NCBI GenBank assembly: GCA_004213645.1
Contig: SGZF01000002.1
Location: 33,008-97,007, forward strand
Direction of reading: 5' to 3'
Length of the DNA stretch: 64,000 bases
Origin: Flavobacteriales bacterium
Lineage (GTDB): Bacteria > Bacteroidota > Bacteroidia > Flavobacteriales > Flavobacteriaceae
The notes beneath the pieces are model-generated. The model had not been told where the DNA came from, ran no database searches, and saw only the letters and a list, made by a program, of their open reading frames with translations. The translations under genes were made by a program, and so were the position numbers. Shown here in pieces: positions 46,583 through 56,319 of the stretch; position 1 is the first letter of the stretch; each line of letters opens with the position of its first letter.

Positions 46583-46824
46583 TGTCAAAATTAAAGAATA
46601 AAATATTAGAAGCACTTGAAGAAATTAGACCATTTCTTTTAAAAGATGGGGGTGATATCTCATTAGAATCTATAACTGGTTCCACTGTAAATATTAAATT
46701 ACACGGTGCATGTGTTAATTGCAAGGTTAATCAGATGACTCTTAAATTAGGTGTAGAGACTACTATAAAAAAATATGCTCCAGAAATAAAACAAGTTAAA
46801 TCTGTTTTACCACTTTCTCAATGA
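46582..46824 (+). CDS. NifU C-terminal-domain Fe-S scaffold protein
   Basis: This 80-residue NifU-like protein (Nfu domain) has the cluster-binding CxxC at C44 and C47 in HGACVNCKVN and the LKDGGDISLESI opening. It probably holds a 4Fe-4S cluster between two monomers for delivery to targets. It lies between mrp and the ferredoxin reductase, overlapping mrp by 1 nt and the reductase by 4 nt, and forms a compact Fe-S/redox operon. Confidence 0.92.
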   Translation: MSKLKNKILEALEEIRPFLLKDGGDISLESITGSTVNIKLHGACVNCKVNQMTLKLGVETTIKKYAPEIKQVKSVLPLSQ

Positions 46825-47873
46825 TTAAAACTGATATTTTAATTATTGGGGCTGGTCCTACAGGACTTTTTACTGTTTTTGAGGCAGGACTTTTAAAAAT
46901 GAAGTGTCATATTATAGATTCTCTTGCTCAACCTGGAGGCCAGTGTATTGAGTTATATCCAAAAAAACCTATTTATGACATACCTGCATATCCTGAAATA
47001 ATTGCAAGTAATTTAATTGAAAAACTTTTGGAGCAAATAAAACCTTTTAATCCTTCTTATAGCCTTGGAGAGGCTGCCGAAAGTTTAAGTAAACAAAATG
47101 ATGGATCATTTATAGTTACAACAGACAAAGGAACTGAAATTTGTGCTAATATAATCGCAATCGCAGGAGGACTTGGAACTTTCACACCAAGAAAGCCAAA
47201 TATTCCAAACATAATTAATTACGAGGATAAAGGTGTATTGTATATGATTAAGAATCCAAGTGATTTTAAGGATAAAAAAGTTGTAATTGCAGGAGGGGGT
47301 GATTCAGCCCTTGATTGGTCTATTCATCTTTCTAATATTGCTAAGAAAGTTATATTAGTTCACAGAAGAAATGAATTTAGAGGTGCAAATGAATCAGTTT
47401 CATCGGTACAAAGATTAAAAGATTTAGGTAAAATTGAAGTTATAACCCCTGCTCAAGTAATAAGTCTAAATGGCAAAGATAAATTAGAATCTATTGATAT
47501 AGATAATGATGATGATATCACAAATATTGAAACAGATTTTTTTATACCACTATTTGGACTTATTCCCAAACTTGGGCCTATCAAAGATTGGGGTCTAGAT
47601 ATTGAAAACAACGCAATAAAAGTTAATAATAGCCTTGATTATCAAACAAATATCGAAGGAGTTTATGCAATAGGAGATGTTAATACTTATCCTGGAAAAC
47701 TTAAATTAATATTAAGTGGATTTCATGAGGCAGCAGTAATGTGTCATAGTGCATATTCAAGGCTTAACCCTGACAAAAAGAATACTCTTAAGTATACCAC
47801 AGTAAGCGGAGTTGAAGGTTTTGATGGCTCTAAAAAACAAGCTAAAAAATCTCAAATAAGTAAAATAGATTAA
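46821..47873 (+). CDS. Ferredoxin-NADP+ reductase (thioredoxin-reductase-like)
   Basis: This 350-residue FAD/NAD(P) oxidoreductase resembles the YumC-type ferredoxin-NADP+ reductase. The FAD motif is IIGAGPTGLFTVFEAG (residues 6-21), followed by QPGGQCIELYPKKPIYDIP. The NADP motif is VIAGGGDSALDW, with HRRNEFRGA. The second FAD motif is YAIGDVNTYPGK. It lacks the redox CxxC of thioredoxin reductase. It passes electrons between ferredoxin and NADPH, which suits the Fe-S genes before it. The stop shares TTAA with the convergent MoxR gene at 47870-47873. Confidence 0.9.
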   Translation: MIKTDILIIGAGPTGLFTVFEAGLLKMKCHIIDSLAQPGGQCIELYPKKPIYDIPAYPEIIASNLIEKLLEQIKPFNPSYSLGEAAESLSKQNDGSFIVTTDKGTEICANIIAIAGGLGTFTPRKPNIPNIINYEDKGVLYMIKNPSDFKDKKVVIAGGGDSALDWSIHLSNIAKKVILVHRRNEFRGANESVSSVQRLKDLGKIEVITPAQVISLNGKDKLESIDIDNDDDITNIETDFFIPLFGLIPKLGPIKDWGLDIENNAIKVNNSLDYQTNIEGVYAIGDVNTYPGKLKLILSGFHEAAVMCHSAYSRLNPDKKNTLKYTTVSGVEGFDGSKKQAKKSQISKID

Positions 47874-49330
47874 ATTTTATTTATGAAGTTGTTAAATGGA
47901 TCTTTAAATTCAACTCCATTATTAGTTCTTAAAATTGATAACTTGTTATAGCCCTCTAATCCCCAAAGTAAAAACTCAATATAAAAAAACTCATCATTGA
48001 CATCTAATTTATTTACATATTTATCAATTATTATTTTAACATCTTTAATCTCATTGAGTAATTTTTCATAGTCCTTATTATTTAGATCATCATTAATAAC
48101 TAATTGTTTTTTTGAAAACCATGCTAGTATTGAGTCATATGGAGTAACTTCATCTGGTTTAGATAGTTTTTCAATCTTAGGAAAAATTTTGTTAAAGATT
48201 GACTTAACTGCATCTGAAATCAAATTATATGAAACTTGTTCAGCACCCTCTTCTTCTCCTTCATATACAAGTTCAACCTTGCCATTAATTGAAGATATAA
48301 CAGAATTAAAATCAGACATTCTAATTGAGGTTTCTTTTTCATTATTAATAATCATTCGTCTCTCAGCTGAACTTACAAGATTTTGCATTATAGTAATGCT
48401 CATTCTGGCACTGACACCACTTTTACTGTCAATAAGGTCACTATCTCTTGCCTCAAAAGATATTTGTTCTATTATATCTCTGACAATTTCAGGAATATGA
48501 ATTTTTGATTCAATGTTTGAGTTTATATTTGATTCTTGTTTAGTAATTCTTTTTGCAATTTCAACAGACTCTGGGTAGTGAGTTAAAATTTGAGATCCAA
48601 TTCTGTCCTTTAATGGAGTAACTATTGTACCACGATTTGTATAATCTTCAGGATTTGAAGTAAAAATAAATTGAATATCAAGCGGAAGTCTAACTTTGAA
48701 TCCACGTATTTGTATTTCTTTTTCTTCTAGAATTGAAAATAATGAAACTTGAATTCTAGGTTGTAAATCTGGTAATTCATTAAGAACAAAAATACATCTG
48801 TGGGCTCTAGGAATAAGACCAAAATGAATTACTTCTTCGTCAGAATAAGACAACTTAAGGTTCGTAGCTTTTATAGGGTCAATATCCCCAATTAAATCTG
48901 AAACTGTAACATCAGGAGTAGCTAATTTTTCGTAAAACCTTTCACTCCTATGAATCCAGTCAATTTCAGTCTTATCTCCATTTTTTTTAATTTTTTCTAT
49001 CGAACTTTTAAAAATTGGATTCAATGGATCGTCATTTGTCTCTGAGTTTTCAATAATAGGAATCCACTCATCTAAAAGATCAATACAAGTTCTAGCTAAT
49101 TTTGTTTTAGCCTGTCCTCTGAGACCAAGAAGATTAATACTGTGATTTGACAGGAAAGCCCTTTCTACACTTGGAATAACAGTTTCTTCATATCCAATTA
49201 AATCTGAAAAGATATTTTTGCCTTTTGAAAGATAAGATCTTAAATTATCAGTAATTTCTTGATTTAATGATTTGTATTTATAATCAATGGATTTTAATTC
49301 TCCGATTGTTTTGATTTTAGGTTTATTCAT
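47870..49330 (-). CDS. MoxR/BchI-type AAA+ ATPase
   Basis: This 486-residue AAA+ ATPase resembles magnesium-chelatase subunit I. Walker A is GLRGQAKT (residues 69-76). The Walker B region is IFVLNELPDL, in which Asn takes the place of the usual Asp; similar flavobacterial proteins share this. A sensor-like TSNPEDYTNRG and LKDRIGSQILTHYP follow. It pairs with the VWA gene, adjacent on the same strand with a 1-nt overlap. MoxR-VWA pairs act as metal-insertion or assembly chaperones; a chlorophyll role is not implied, and the client is unknown. Confidence 0.85.
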   Translation of the reverse strand: MNKPKIKTIGELKSIDYKYKSLNQEITDNLRSYLSKGKNIFSDLIGYEETVIPSVERAFLSNHSINLLGLRGQAKTKLARTCIDLLDEWIPIIENSETNDDPLNPIFKSSIEKIKKNGDKTEIDWIHRSERFYEKLATPDVTVSDLIGDIDPIKATNLKLSYSDEEVIHFGLIPRAHRCIFVLNELPDLQPRIQVSLFSILEEKEIQIRGFKVRLPLDIQFIFTSNPEDYTNRGTIVTPLKDRIGSQILTHYPESVEIAKRITKQESNINSNIESKIHIPEIVRDIIEQISFEARDSDLIDSKSGVSARMSITIMQNLVSSAERRMIINNEKETSIRMSDFNSVISSINGKVELVYEGEEEGAEQVSYNLISDAVKSIFNKIFPKIEKLSKPDEVTPYDSILAWFSKKQLVINDDLNNKDYEKLLNEIKDVKIIIDKYVNKLDVNDEFFYIEFLLWGLEGYNKLSILRTNNGVEFKDPFNNFINKI

Positions 49331-50433
49331 TATCTTAATTTTTGTCTTCTATTTTTATCATAGTCCTCAAACACCATTTCACTTAATCCGTCTAATCCAG
49401 TGTAAAAAGCTTTTCCATTATTTACCTCAGAAAACTTCTTTACAAATGTTTGTAGATATGGGTCACTTGCAATCATAAATGTAGTAATTGGAATATTATT
49501 TTTTTTAGCAAGTCTAGCTCTATTATAACATTGATCCAAAATATAATTGTCTAAGCCAGCACTATTTTTATAAAAACCATCTTTAGTAAACATGCAACTA
49601 GGTTTACCATCAGTAATCATAAAAATCTGTTTATTATTATTCTTTTTTCTTCTCAAAATATCAAAAGCTAGATCAAGCCCTGCTACTGTGTTAGTATGAT
49701 AAGGACCTACCTTTAAATATGGCAAGTCTTTTATACTAATAGGTTTTGCCTCATCACCAAAAGATAAAATATCTATTGTGTCTTTGGGAAATTTAGTTTT
49801 TATATACTCAACTAAGGCCATTGCTACTTTCTTAGCTGGAGTTATTCTGTCTTCACCATATAAAATCATACTATGACTAATGTCTATCATAAGAACAGTA
49901 CTCATTTGTGAGCTATGATTTGAATCCCATACCACAATGTCTTCTTTTTTTAAAGTAAGATCATTTTCACCAGAAGAGATAATTGCATTCTTTAGGCTTT
50001 CAGTTAATAATATTCTATCTAAGGGATCTCCAAATTCAAAATTTTTGATATTTAAATTATCATCACTTCCTGAAGAAGAATACTTTGTTTTGTGATTGCC
50101 CTTTTTAGTTTTTTTTAATTTTCCAAAAAGATGTTTTAGGACATGTTTTCTTAGTAGCCTTTCAGTTTTTGAACTGATTTTTATACTATCTCCCTTGCTG
50201 TCAATCTGTTTGGAAATATAACCTTTGTTTAATAAGTCATTAATAAAATCATCAATAGTGTAATTTTCATCAGTTAGTATATATTCTTTATCCAATTCTC
50301 TCAGCCAATCAATTGCTTCATCAAAGTCTCCTGATGTGTGGATAATAAGTTCTTTAAAAATATTAAATAGCTTTTCAAATGGAGAGAGATAAGGCTCTTT
50401 ATAATTCGAGAATTTAGAAGCTGATTTTTTCAA
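49330..50433 (-). CDS. VWA-domain protein partner of the MoxR ATPase
   Basis: This 367-residue protein has a helical N-terminal half and a C-terminal von Willebrand A domain. The metal-binding MIDAS motif is DISHS (D184-S188) in VLMIDISHSMILYG, followed by the TNTVAGLDLAFDIL and FMITDGKPS segments. The start is TTG at 50431-50433. It is first in the MoxR-VWA operon and lies divergent from the mevalonate genes. It should bind the ATPase ring and a client protein. It has no signal peptide, so the complex is cytoplasmic. Confidence 0.85.
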   Translation of the reverse strand: MKKSASKFSNYKEPYLSPFEKLFNIFKELIIHTSGDFDEAIDWLRELDKEYILTDENYTIDDFINDLLNKGYISKQIDSKGDSIKISSKTERLLRKHVLKHLFGKLKKTKKGNHKTKYSSSGSDDNLNIKNFEFGDPLDRILLTESLKNAIISSGENDLTLKKEDIVVWDSNHSSQMSTVLMIDISHSMILYGEDRITPAKKVAMALVEYIKTKFPKDTIDILSFGDEAKPISIKDLPYLKVGPYHTNTVAGLDLAFDILRRKKNNNKQIFMITDGKPSCMFTKDGFYKNSAGLDNYILDQCYNRARLAKKNNIPITTFMIASDPYLQTFVKKFSEVNNGKAFYTGLDGLSEMVFEDYDKNRRQKLR

Positions 50434-50485
50434 TTCTTATTTTTTAGAAAAAACAAATTAAGCAAATAAAATTCATCTAGGAGCT

Positions 50486-50493
50486 TATCTTTG
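50486..50493 (+). promoter_or_regulatory. -7 box TATCTTTG for the mevalonate genes
   Basis: This is an exact TAnnTTTG match, with a start near 50497 and a leader of about 28 nt before the ATG at 50525. Near-match boxes for the divergent VWA gene lie at 50454-50461 and 50463-50470 on the minus strand. Confidence 0.5.
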
Positions 50494-50524
50494 TTATATT
50501 TAAATGATTTTTAACAAATTTTAA

Positions 50525-51598
50525 ATGATTGAAGACGAGTTTGTTTGTTCTGAAAATTTCCAAGCTAGCGGAATAGTTGAGTGGAATTCACCGAGTAATA
50601 TTGCGTTGGTCAAATATTGGGGTAAAAAAGAGAATCAAATTCCTCAAAATCCTTCAATTAGTTTCACTCTTTCGAAGTGTTTCACAATTACTTCAATGGA
50701 TTTTAAACCAAAAGAAAATTCATTAAATAGAATTCACTTTAAATTTGATGGAAAAGAAAATCATGAATTTGGAAAAAAAATAAATAATTACTTTAAAAGC
50801 ATTAATAAGTATTTTCGATTCTTAAAAAATCATGATGTATACATAAATACAAAAAATAATTTTCCTCATAGTAGTGGAATAGCTTCTTCTGCATCATCTA
50901 TGTCAGCTCTTGCATCTTGTTTAGTAGATTTTGAGATTATAAATACAAATAATGATAATAATGAATATTGCACAAAGAAAAAATCATTCATTTCAAGATT
51001 GGGATCTGGAAGTGCATCAAGAAGTATAGAAGGGCCAGTCACTTTATGGGGTCAAACTAATCATTTTAAAAATAGTTCAGATCTATTTGCTATTAATATT
51101 TCAGATCACGTCAATGAGGTATTTAATAATTATCAAAATTCAATATTAATAATAGATCCTGGACAAAAAGCAATATCGAGTTCCCTAGGTCACAAGTTAA
51201 TGAATAGCAATCCATTTTCAATTAATAGATTTGAAATTGCAAAAAATAACATTAAAAGGTTAAAAGATGTACTTAAATCTGGCGATTTAGACGAATTTAT
51301 AAAAATTACAGAGTCAGAAGCACTGATGATTCATTCTTTGATGTTATCTTCAGACCCATACTACATTTTGATGAAACCAAATACTTTGGAGGCTATCAAA
51401 AAAATTATTGAATTTAGAATAGAAAATAAAATTCCTTTGAGTTTTACATTAGACGCAGGTTCAAATGTTCATCTTTTATATCCTAAATCTGAAAATGAAA
51501 TTGTTAAATCCTTTATTAAAAATGAATTGCTAAAATTATGTAAATCTAATTTGTGTATTCATGATCATTTGGGAAGTGGATCATCAAAAATTAGATGA
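50525..51598 (+). CDS. mvaD: Diphosphomevalonate decarboxylase
   Basis: This 357-residue GHMP-family enzyme makes isopentenyl diphosphate from mevalonate diphosphate, using ATP. It has the opening SPSNIALVKYWGKK (residues 20-33), the phosphate-binding FPHSSGIASSASSMSALA and the catalytic region GSGSASRSIEGP. It ends 4 nt into the next gene, the mevalonate kinase, so the two are coupled. This shows that the organism makes isoprenoids by the mevalonate route, as many Flavobacteria do. Confidence 0.93.
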   Translation: MIEDEFVCSENFQASGIVEWNSPSNIALVKYWGKKENQIPQNPSISFTLSKCFTITSMDFKPKENSLNRIHFKFDGKENHEFGKKINNYFKSINKYFRFLKNHDVYINTKNNFPHSSGIASSASSMSALASCLVDFEIINTNNDNNEYCTKKKSFISRLGSGSASRSIEGPVTLWGQTNHFKNSSDLFAINISDHVNEVFNNYQNSILIIDPGQKAISSSLGHKLMNSNPFSINRFEIAKNNIKRLKDVLKSGDLDEFIKITESEALMIHSLMLSSDPYYILMKPNTLEAIKKIIEFRIENKIPLSFTLDAGSNVHLLYPKSENEIVKSFIKNELLKLCKSNLCIHDHLGSGSSKIR

Positions 51599-52479
51599 TG
51601 GATAATAAAAGATTTTTCTCTAAAATTTTACTATTTGGTGAGTATGGGATTATGTCTAATTCTGATGCAATATCACTTCCGTTTAAAGAGTTTTATGGAT
51701 ATCTTAATAATTCAGAATCTATAGATTATAAAACACAAGTTTCTAATTCTAAACTTATAGAGTTGTATCAATTTATATTAAATTCTGATGCTAAAGATTT
51801 AATTTCTATTAAAGATTTTAAAAATGATTTAGATACTGGCTTACACTTTGTAAGTAACATACCCATCTCATCTGGATTAGGAAGTAGCGGTGCCTTGGTT
51901 GCGTCCATTTTTCATAAATACAGAAAAAAAAATTCTATCGATTTTCAAATTGAAGAAATTAAAAATCTTTTATCTATTATTGAATCTAAATTTCATGGAA
52001 AATCCTCGGGACTTGATCCTCTAGTTTCATTTTTAAATAAACCGATACTTTATTCTAACCAAAAGATAAAATTATTAGATCAAATAATTTACAATGATTT
52101 TAAGGTATTTATTATAGATAGTCAAATCGATTCTTCAACAAAAAAAATGATTAAAATATTTCAGAATAAAATGAATAATCTTGAATTTAAAAATTTCTTT
52201 ACCAATCAGTTTATTAAAAATAATAATGATTGTATTAATAATTTAAGACTTAACTCTAGCTTATTCAAAGGTTCAATAAAACAATTATCGGAAATCACAT
52301 TTGATAATTTCCAAGAAATGATACCAGATAATATAAAATCTATTTGGGAAAAAGGACTTAAAAATAATTCTTATTACATGAAACTTTGTGGGTCTGGAGG
52401 TGGAGGTTTCTTTTTATTATTTGACTTTGAGAATAGAGTAAATTATGAATTCTCTGAGTTCACACTATTTGAGATTTAA
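51595..52479 (+). CDS. GHMP kinase, probable mevalonate kinase
   Basis: This 294-residue GHMP kinase has the motif ISSGLGSSGALVASIF (about residues 95-110) and a C-terminal CGSGGGGFFLLFD. It resembles the flavobacterial mevalonate kinase that accompanies mvaD. Mevalonate phosphorylation would feed the decarboxylase encoded upstream. It starts with a double ATG overlapping the mvaD stop (4 nt). A phosphomevalonate kinase role cannot be excluded by sequence alone. Confidence 0.8.
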   Translation: MMDNKRFFSKILLFGEYGIMSNSDAISLPFKEFYGYLNNSESIDYKTQVSNSKLIELYQFILNSDAKDLISIKDFKNDLDTGLHFVSNIPISSGLGSSGALVASIFHKYRKKNSIDFQIEEIKNLLSIIESKFHGKSSGLDPLVSFLNKPILYSNQKIKLLDQIIYNDFKVFIIDSQIDSSTKKMIKIFQNKMNNLEFKNFFTNQFIKNNNDCINNLRLNSSLFKGSIKQLSEITFDNFQEMIPDNIKSIWEKGLKNNSYYMKLCGSGGGGFFLLFDFENRVNYEFSEFTLFEI

Positions 52480-52540
52480 TTAAATACATAAATATTTTCT
52501 CATTAAACTTTAATAAATAAAAATTTTATTTTTAAATTTT

Positions 52541-52548
52541 TATTTTTG
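52541..52548 (+). promoter_or_regulatory. -7 box TATTTTTG for the second osmC-like gene
   Basis: This is an exact TAnnTTTG match, with a predicted start near 52552 and a 15-nt leader to the ATG at 52567. It overlaps an upstream in-frame TTG at 52546, which is therefore rejected as start. Confidence 0.5.
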
Positions 52549-52566
52549 CATTTCAAAATAATAATT

Positions 52567-52986
52567 ATGAAAAGAAAAGTTAATGCAATTTGGAAAGGAG
52601 ATGGTGCTAATGGAAGTGGACTATTGTCATCTCAAAGTGGGGCTTTCAATAATATGCCTTATAGCTTTAAAACAAGATTTGAAAATGATGAAGGTACTCT
52701 TGGAACAAATCCTGAAGAATTAATTGCAGCTGCACATGCAGGTTGTTTTAATATGAAATTAAGTTTTGTTTTAAATGAGGCTGGTTTCAGTCCAGATCAA
52801 TTAAATACTAATGCAGTTTTAACATTTGTGGATGGAAAAGTTATTTCTATTGAACTAAATCTAGAGGCTAAAGTATCTGGCATTTCTCAAGAAAAGTTTA
52901 TAGAATTAGCTCAAGATGCAAAGAATAACTGTCCTATTTCAGGGGCTCTTAATTGTGAAATTATTTTAAATCCAATTCTTACTTAA
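52567..52986 (+). CDS. osmC: OsmC-family peroxidase
   Basis: This 139-residue OsmC-type peroxiredoxin has C60 in AAAHAGCFNM and C122 in NNCPISGAL, the pair that reduces organic hydroperoxides. It opens with the conserved KRKVNAIWKGDGANGSG and contains GTNPEELIAAAHA. It is the canonical OsmC subgroup and differs from the paralogue at 6618-7025. It is monocistronic from the -7 box at 52541 and ends in a shared TTAA with the convergent trpA (52983-52986). Confidence 0.92.
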   Translation: MKRKVNAIWKGDGANGSGLLSSQSGAFNNMPYSFKTRFENDEGTLGTNPEELIAAAHAGCFNMKLSFVLNEAGFSPDQLNTNAVLTFVDGKVISIELNLEAKVSGISQEKFIELAQDAKNNCPISGALNCEIILNPILT

Positions 52987-53747
52987 ATTCTAATATTTTT
53001 TATAAATCTTTCAATTGATTTTAGACCATTTGATTCAAGGTTTTTGATAAATGCTGAACCAATAATTGCACCTTTTGAATAATTGACTGCAGCATTAAAT
53101 GTGTCCTTATTTCCTACACCAAATCCAGTTATTCTTGGAGTTTTAAGATTCATTTTATTGATTCTTTCAAAATATTCTAACTGTTTAGAACTAAATGATT
53201 CTTTTGATCCAGTTATGCTTGAAGAACTTACCATATAGATAAAACCATCAGATATCGAATCAATTTTTTTAATTCTTTCATCTGAAGTCTGAGGAGCTAT
53301 TAAAAACATATTGTAAATTTTATATTTTTTAAATATTGATTTATAATTCTCCTCGTAATAATCAATAGGAAGATCAGGTATAATTAATCCATCTATACCA
53401 ACTTGATTACATTTCTTACAAAATTCTTCAACTCCAAACTGAAGTATTGGATTGAAGTATCCCATTATAATAAGAGGAATGGATACTCTATTTCTGATCC
53501 CATTTAATTGTTCAAATAATACATTTGTATTCATTCCATTTTTAATTGCGACAGTAGAACTATCCTGAATTGTAGGACCATCAGCTAAAGGGTCACTAAA
53601 TGGCAAACCTATTTCAATCATATCAACACCAGATTCCTGAAGTTTTAAGATAATATCTACGGTATCATTCAAATTTGGATGTCCAGCAGTAAAATATATA
53701 GATAAAAGTTTTCCTTCTTTATTTAATGTATTATCAATTCTATTCAT
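52983..53747 (-). CDS. trpA: Tryptophan synthase alpha chain
   Basis: This 254-residue TIM-barrel enzyme cleaves indole-3-glycerol phosphate to indole, which is channelled to TrpB. The catalytic Glu is in MIEIGLPFSDPLADGPTIQ (about residues 44-62), and the conserved GVGNKDTFNAA sits near the phosphate site. It is the last gene of the trp operon, overlapping trpB by 1 nt (TAATG). Its stop shares TTAA with the convergent osmC, so the operon has no room for a terminator at its end. Confidence 0.95.
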   Translation of the reverse strand: MNRIDNTLNKEGKLLSIYFTAGHPNLNDTVDIILKLQESGVDMIEIGLPFSDPLADGPTIQDSSTVAIKNGMNTNVLFEQLNGIRNRVSIPLIIMGYFNPILQFGVEEFCKKCNQVGIDGLIIPDLPIDYYEENYKSIFKKYKIYNMFLIAPQTSDERIKKIDSISDGFIYMVSSSSITGSKESFSSKQLEYFERINKMNLKTPRITGFGVGNKDTFNAAVNYSKGAIIGSAFIKNLESNGLKSIERFIKNIRI

Positions 53748-54928
53748 TATAAATTAAAGTATTCAATATATGTATCTAGATCTTTATCTCCTCTACCTGA
53801 GAAATTCACTACAACAATGTCATTAGTTTTAAAATCTAAATATTTAAATGCTGCAAATGCATGTGCTGTCTCAATAGCAGGAATAATTCCTTCAAGTTTT
53901 GAAACCTCTAATCCTGCAAGCATAGCATCACTATCAGTAATAGACATAAATTCGGCTCTTTTACTTTCTAACAAATGTGCATGAAGTGGACCAACTCCTG
54001 GATAATCTAAACCGGCAGATATAGAGTAGGGTTCAATTATTTGACCATCGTTGGTTTGCATCAAAAGAGTTTTACTTCCATGAATAATTCCTGTTTTTCC
54101 AAGAACTGATGTTGCAGCACTTTTTCCAGATTTTACACCCTCCCCTGCTGCTTCAACCGAAATAATTTTAACATTTTCATTTTCTAAATAATTATAGTAT
54201 AATCCTGCAGCATTACTTCCACCTCCAATATTAGCTAGAAGATAATTTGGATTTTGAGTATTTTCTTTTTCTAATAATTGAGCTTTAATTTCTTCAGAGA
54301 CAATAGATTGAAATTTAGCAACCATATCTGGATAAGGATGAGGTCCAACTACTGATCCAATTATATAGTGCGTAGTAATAGGATTATTAATCCAATCCCT
54401 AATTGCTTCATTTGTTGCATCTTTGAGTGTTTTGCTTCCAGATTCAGCTGCAACAACACTAGCGCCTAGCATTTTCATTCTAGCAACATTAGGGGCCTGT
54501 CTTTTAATATCAACAGCTCCCATATATATCACACATTCAATTCCTTTTAATGCGCAAACTGTTGCGGTAGCAACACCATGTTGTCCAGCACCAGTTTCAG
54601 CAATGATTCTTTTTTTCCCTAATCTTTTTGCTAGTAATATTTGACCAATTGTATTGTTAATTTTATGCGCACCAGTATGACATAAATCTTCTCTTTTTAA
54701 ATATATTTTACATTTATATTTTTCCGATAATCGTTCAGCAAAAAATAAAGGAGTAGGTCTCCCGACATAGTCTCTCAAAAGATTATTATAATCATTTTGA
54801 AATTCCTTGTCATTAATTATTTTATTATAATTTTTTTCTAATTCATCCAAATTAGGAAAAAGCATTTCAGGCACAAAAGCACCACCATATTTTCCATAAA
54901 ACCCTTTTTTATCTACTGTATATTTCAT
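53747..54928 (-). CDS. trpB: Tryptophan synthase beta chain
   Basis: This 393-residue PLP enzyme joins indole and serine to make tryptophan. PLP is bound by K89 in HTGAHKINN. The opening [13 protein letters not shown] and the [24 protein letters not shown] and SGRGDKD motifs are present. It overlaps trpF by 20 nt and trpA by 1 nt. Length is typical for TrpB1. Confidence 0.97.
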   Translation of the reverse strand: MKYTVDKKGFYGKYGGAFVPEMLFPNLDELEKNYNKIINDKEFQNDYNNLLRDYVGRPTPLFFAERLSEKYKCKIYLKREDLCHTGAHKINNTIGQILLAKRLGKKRIIAETGAGQHGVATATVCALKGIECVIYMGAVDIKRQAPNVARMKMLGASVVAAESGSKTLKDATNEAIRDWINNPITTHYIIGSVVGPHPYPDMVAKFQSIVSEEIKAQLLEKENTQNPNYLLANIGGGSNAAGLYYNYLENENVKIISVEAAGEGVKSGKSAATSVLGKTGIIHGSKTLLMQTNDGQIIEPYSISAGLDYPGVGPLHAHLLESKRAEFMSITDSDAMLAGLEVSKLEGIIPAIETAHAFAAFKYLDFKTNDIVVVNFSGRGDKDLDTYIEYFNL

Positions 54929-55544
54929 TTTTTACTGTTTGTATAAATGTTTCTAATTCATTAATTTTTTTTAAATGGTTTTTGTCTTCAAATTTACTAT
55001 TTACATCAATACCATATATAGGTAGTTTCATTTTAAATAAATCAATTAGTGACTTAAGAGAATGAATTCCAATTCCTCCACTTATAAAAAACTCTTTTTT
55101 TAAATTATATTTTTTTAGATTACTCCAATTAAATGACTTTCCAGTTCCACCTGGAAGGTCAGATTTAGAATCAAATAAAAATAAATTACAGTTCTCTTGA
55201 TATTTATTTAAGACTATGAAATCAAAGTTATCATCTATTCTAAATGACTTAATTACCCTAATCCCTTTATCCATTATCTCTTTACAAAATTCGGGTGACT
55301 CATCACCATGTAATTGAACACAATTAAGGTTATGTTCATCAATTTTATCATATATATCTTCGATACTTGAATTGAAAAATACACCAGTTTTATTGATTTT
55401 TTTACTCAATACAGGTGTTGGTCCATTTACATATCTTAACGAATTTTCCCAAAAAATATGACCAATATAATCTGGGTTTAACTTAGCAACCTGGTGTATA
55501 TTTTTGTCATTAAATAGTCCACAAACCTTAAATTTCATTTTCAA
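54909..55544 (-). CDS. trpF: Phosphoribosylanthranilate isomerase
   Basis: This 211-residue TIM-barrel enzyme converts phosphoribosylanthranilate to CdRP. It has the N-terminal FKVCGLFND (catalytic cysteine), [11 protein letters not shown] and the [11 protein letters not shown] motif containing the conserved phosphate-loop residues. Two start codons are possible, at 55544 and 55538 (MKMKFK); either gives an overlap with trpC. It is a separate protein here rather than fused to TrpC. Confidence 0.94.
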   Translation of the reverse strand: MKMKFKVCGLFNDKNIHQVAKLNPDYIGHIFWENSLRYVNGPTPVLSKKINKTGVFFNSSIEDIYDKIDEHNLNCVQLHGDESPEFCKEIMDKGIRVIKSFRIDDNFDFIVLNKYQENCNLFLFDSKSDLPGGTGKSFNWSNLKKYNLKKEFFISGGIGIHSLKSLIDLFKMKLPIYGIDVNSKFEDKNHLKKINELETFIQTVKNEIYSR

Positions 55545-56319
55545 TTTTTTTTATAAAATTATAAGCTGATTCCATTGGATTATTTGTTTTCATAAAACTT
55601 TCACCAATTAAAAATCCGTCATAACCAACTTCTTTAAGTTTTATGATTGATTCAGGCATGTTTATTCCACTTTCTGAGATTTTAACAAATTGACTTGGAA
55701 TCTCATCATATAATTCAATGCTGTTATTTAAATCAATTTCTAGTGTATCAAGATTTCTATTATTTACACCAACAATATCTATATTATTTCCTGGTATTTT
55801 ATTTAATTCATTTGCGGAGTGAATCTCAAGTAAGACTTCAAGACCTAAACTTTTAGCAAATTTACTATATCTTATAATTTCTTCCCTAGATAAAATTGAT
55901 GCAATCAATAGTATAGCATCGGATCCAATTGATTTTGCTTCAATTATTTGATATTCGCTTATTATAAATTCCTTTCTCAAAATTGGAATTTTTGATACAT
56001 CTCTTATATCTTGAATATCTTTAGTTTCACCATCAAAGTACTTTTTGTTAGTTAAGATTGATAATCCCGCAGCCCCAGCTTTTTGATATCCTAATATAAC
56101 TTCAGAAATAGTCGATTTATAATTTATATTTTCATTAGATGGAGATCTTCTCTTGAATTCGCATATAATTCCAGTAGAACTATTTTTTATGGAATCTTTT
56201 AGAGAAATACATTGCCTAGAAAATAAACTTTTATTTTCCAATAAAGATATAGGAGTCTTTCTAGAAACTCTTATGATCTCTGATTTCATATTTTCAACTA
56301 TCTTATCTAAAATCTTCAT
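55528..56319 (-). CDS. trpC: Indole-3-glycerol phosphate synthase
   Basis: This 263-residue TIM-barrel enzyme closes the indole ring of CdRP to indole-3-glycerol phosphate. It has IICEFKRRSPS with the catalytic Lys, LRKEFIISEYQI, GVNNRNLDTLEID and SESGINMPESI. It overlaps trpD by 4 nt and trpF by 17 nt. Confidence 0.96.
   Translation of the reverse strand: MKILDKIVENMKSEIIRVSRKTPISLLENKSLFSRQCISLKDSIKNSSTGIICEFKRRSPSNENINYKSTISEVILGYQKAGAAGLSILTNKKYFDGETKDIQDIRDVSKIPILRKEFIISEYQIIEAKSIGSDAILLIASILSREEIIRYSKFAKSLGLEVLLEIHSANELNKIPGNNIDIVGVNNRNLDTLEIDLNNSIELYDEIPSQFVKISESGINMPESIIKLKEVGYDGFLIGESFMKTNNPMESAYNFIKKIENEI

Noticed and set aside
52546..52566. TTG start for the second osmC-like gene
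   Set aside because: The TTG is the last part of the -7 box TATTTTTG; the ATG at 52567 gives the family N terminus.
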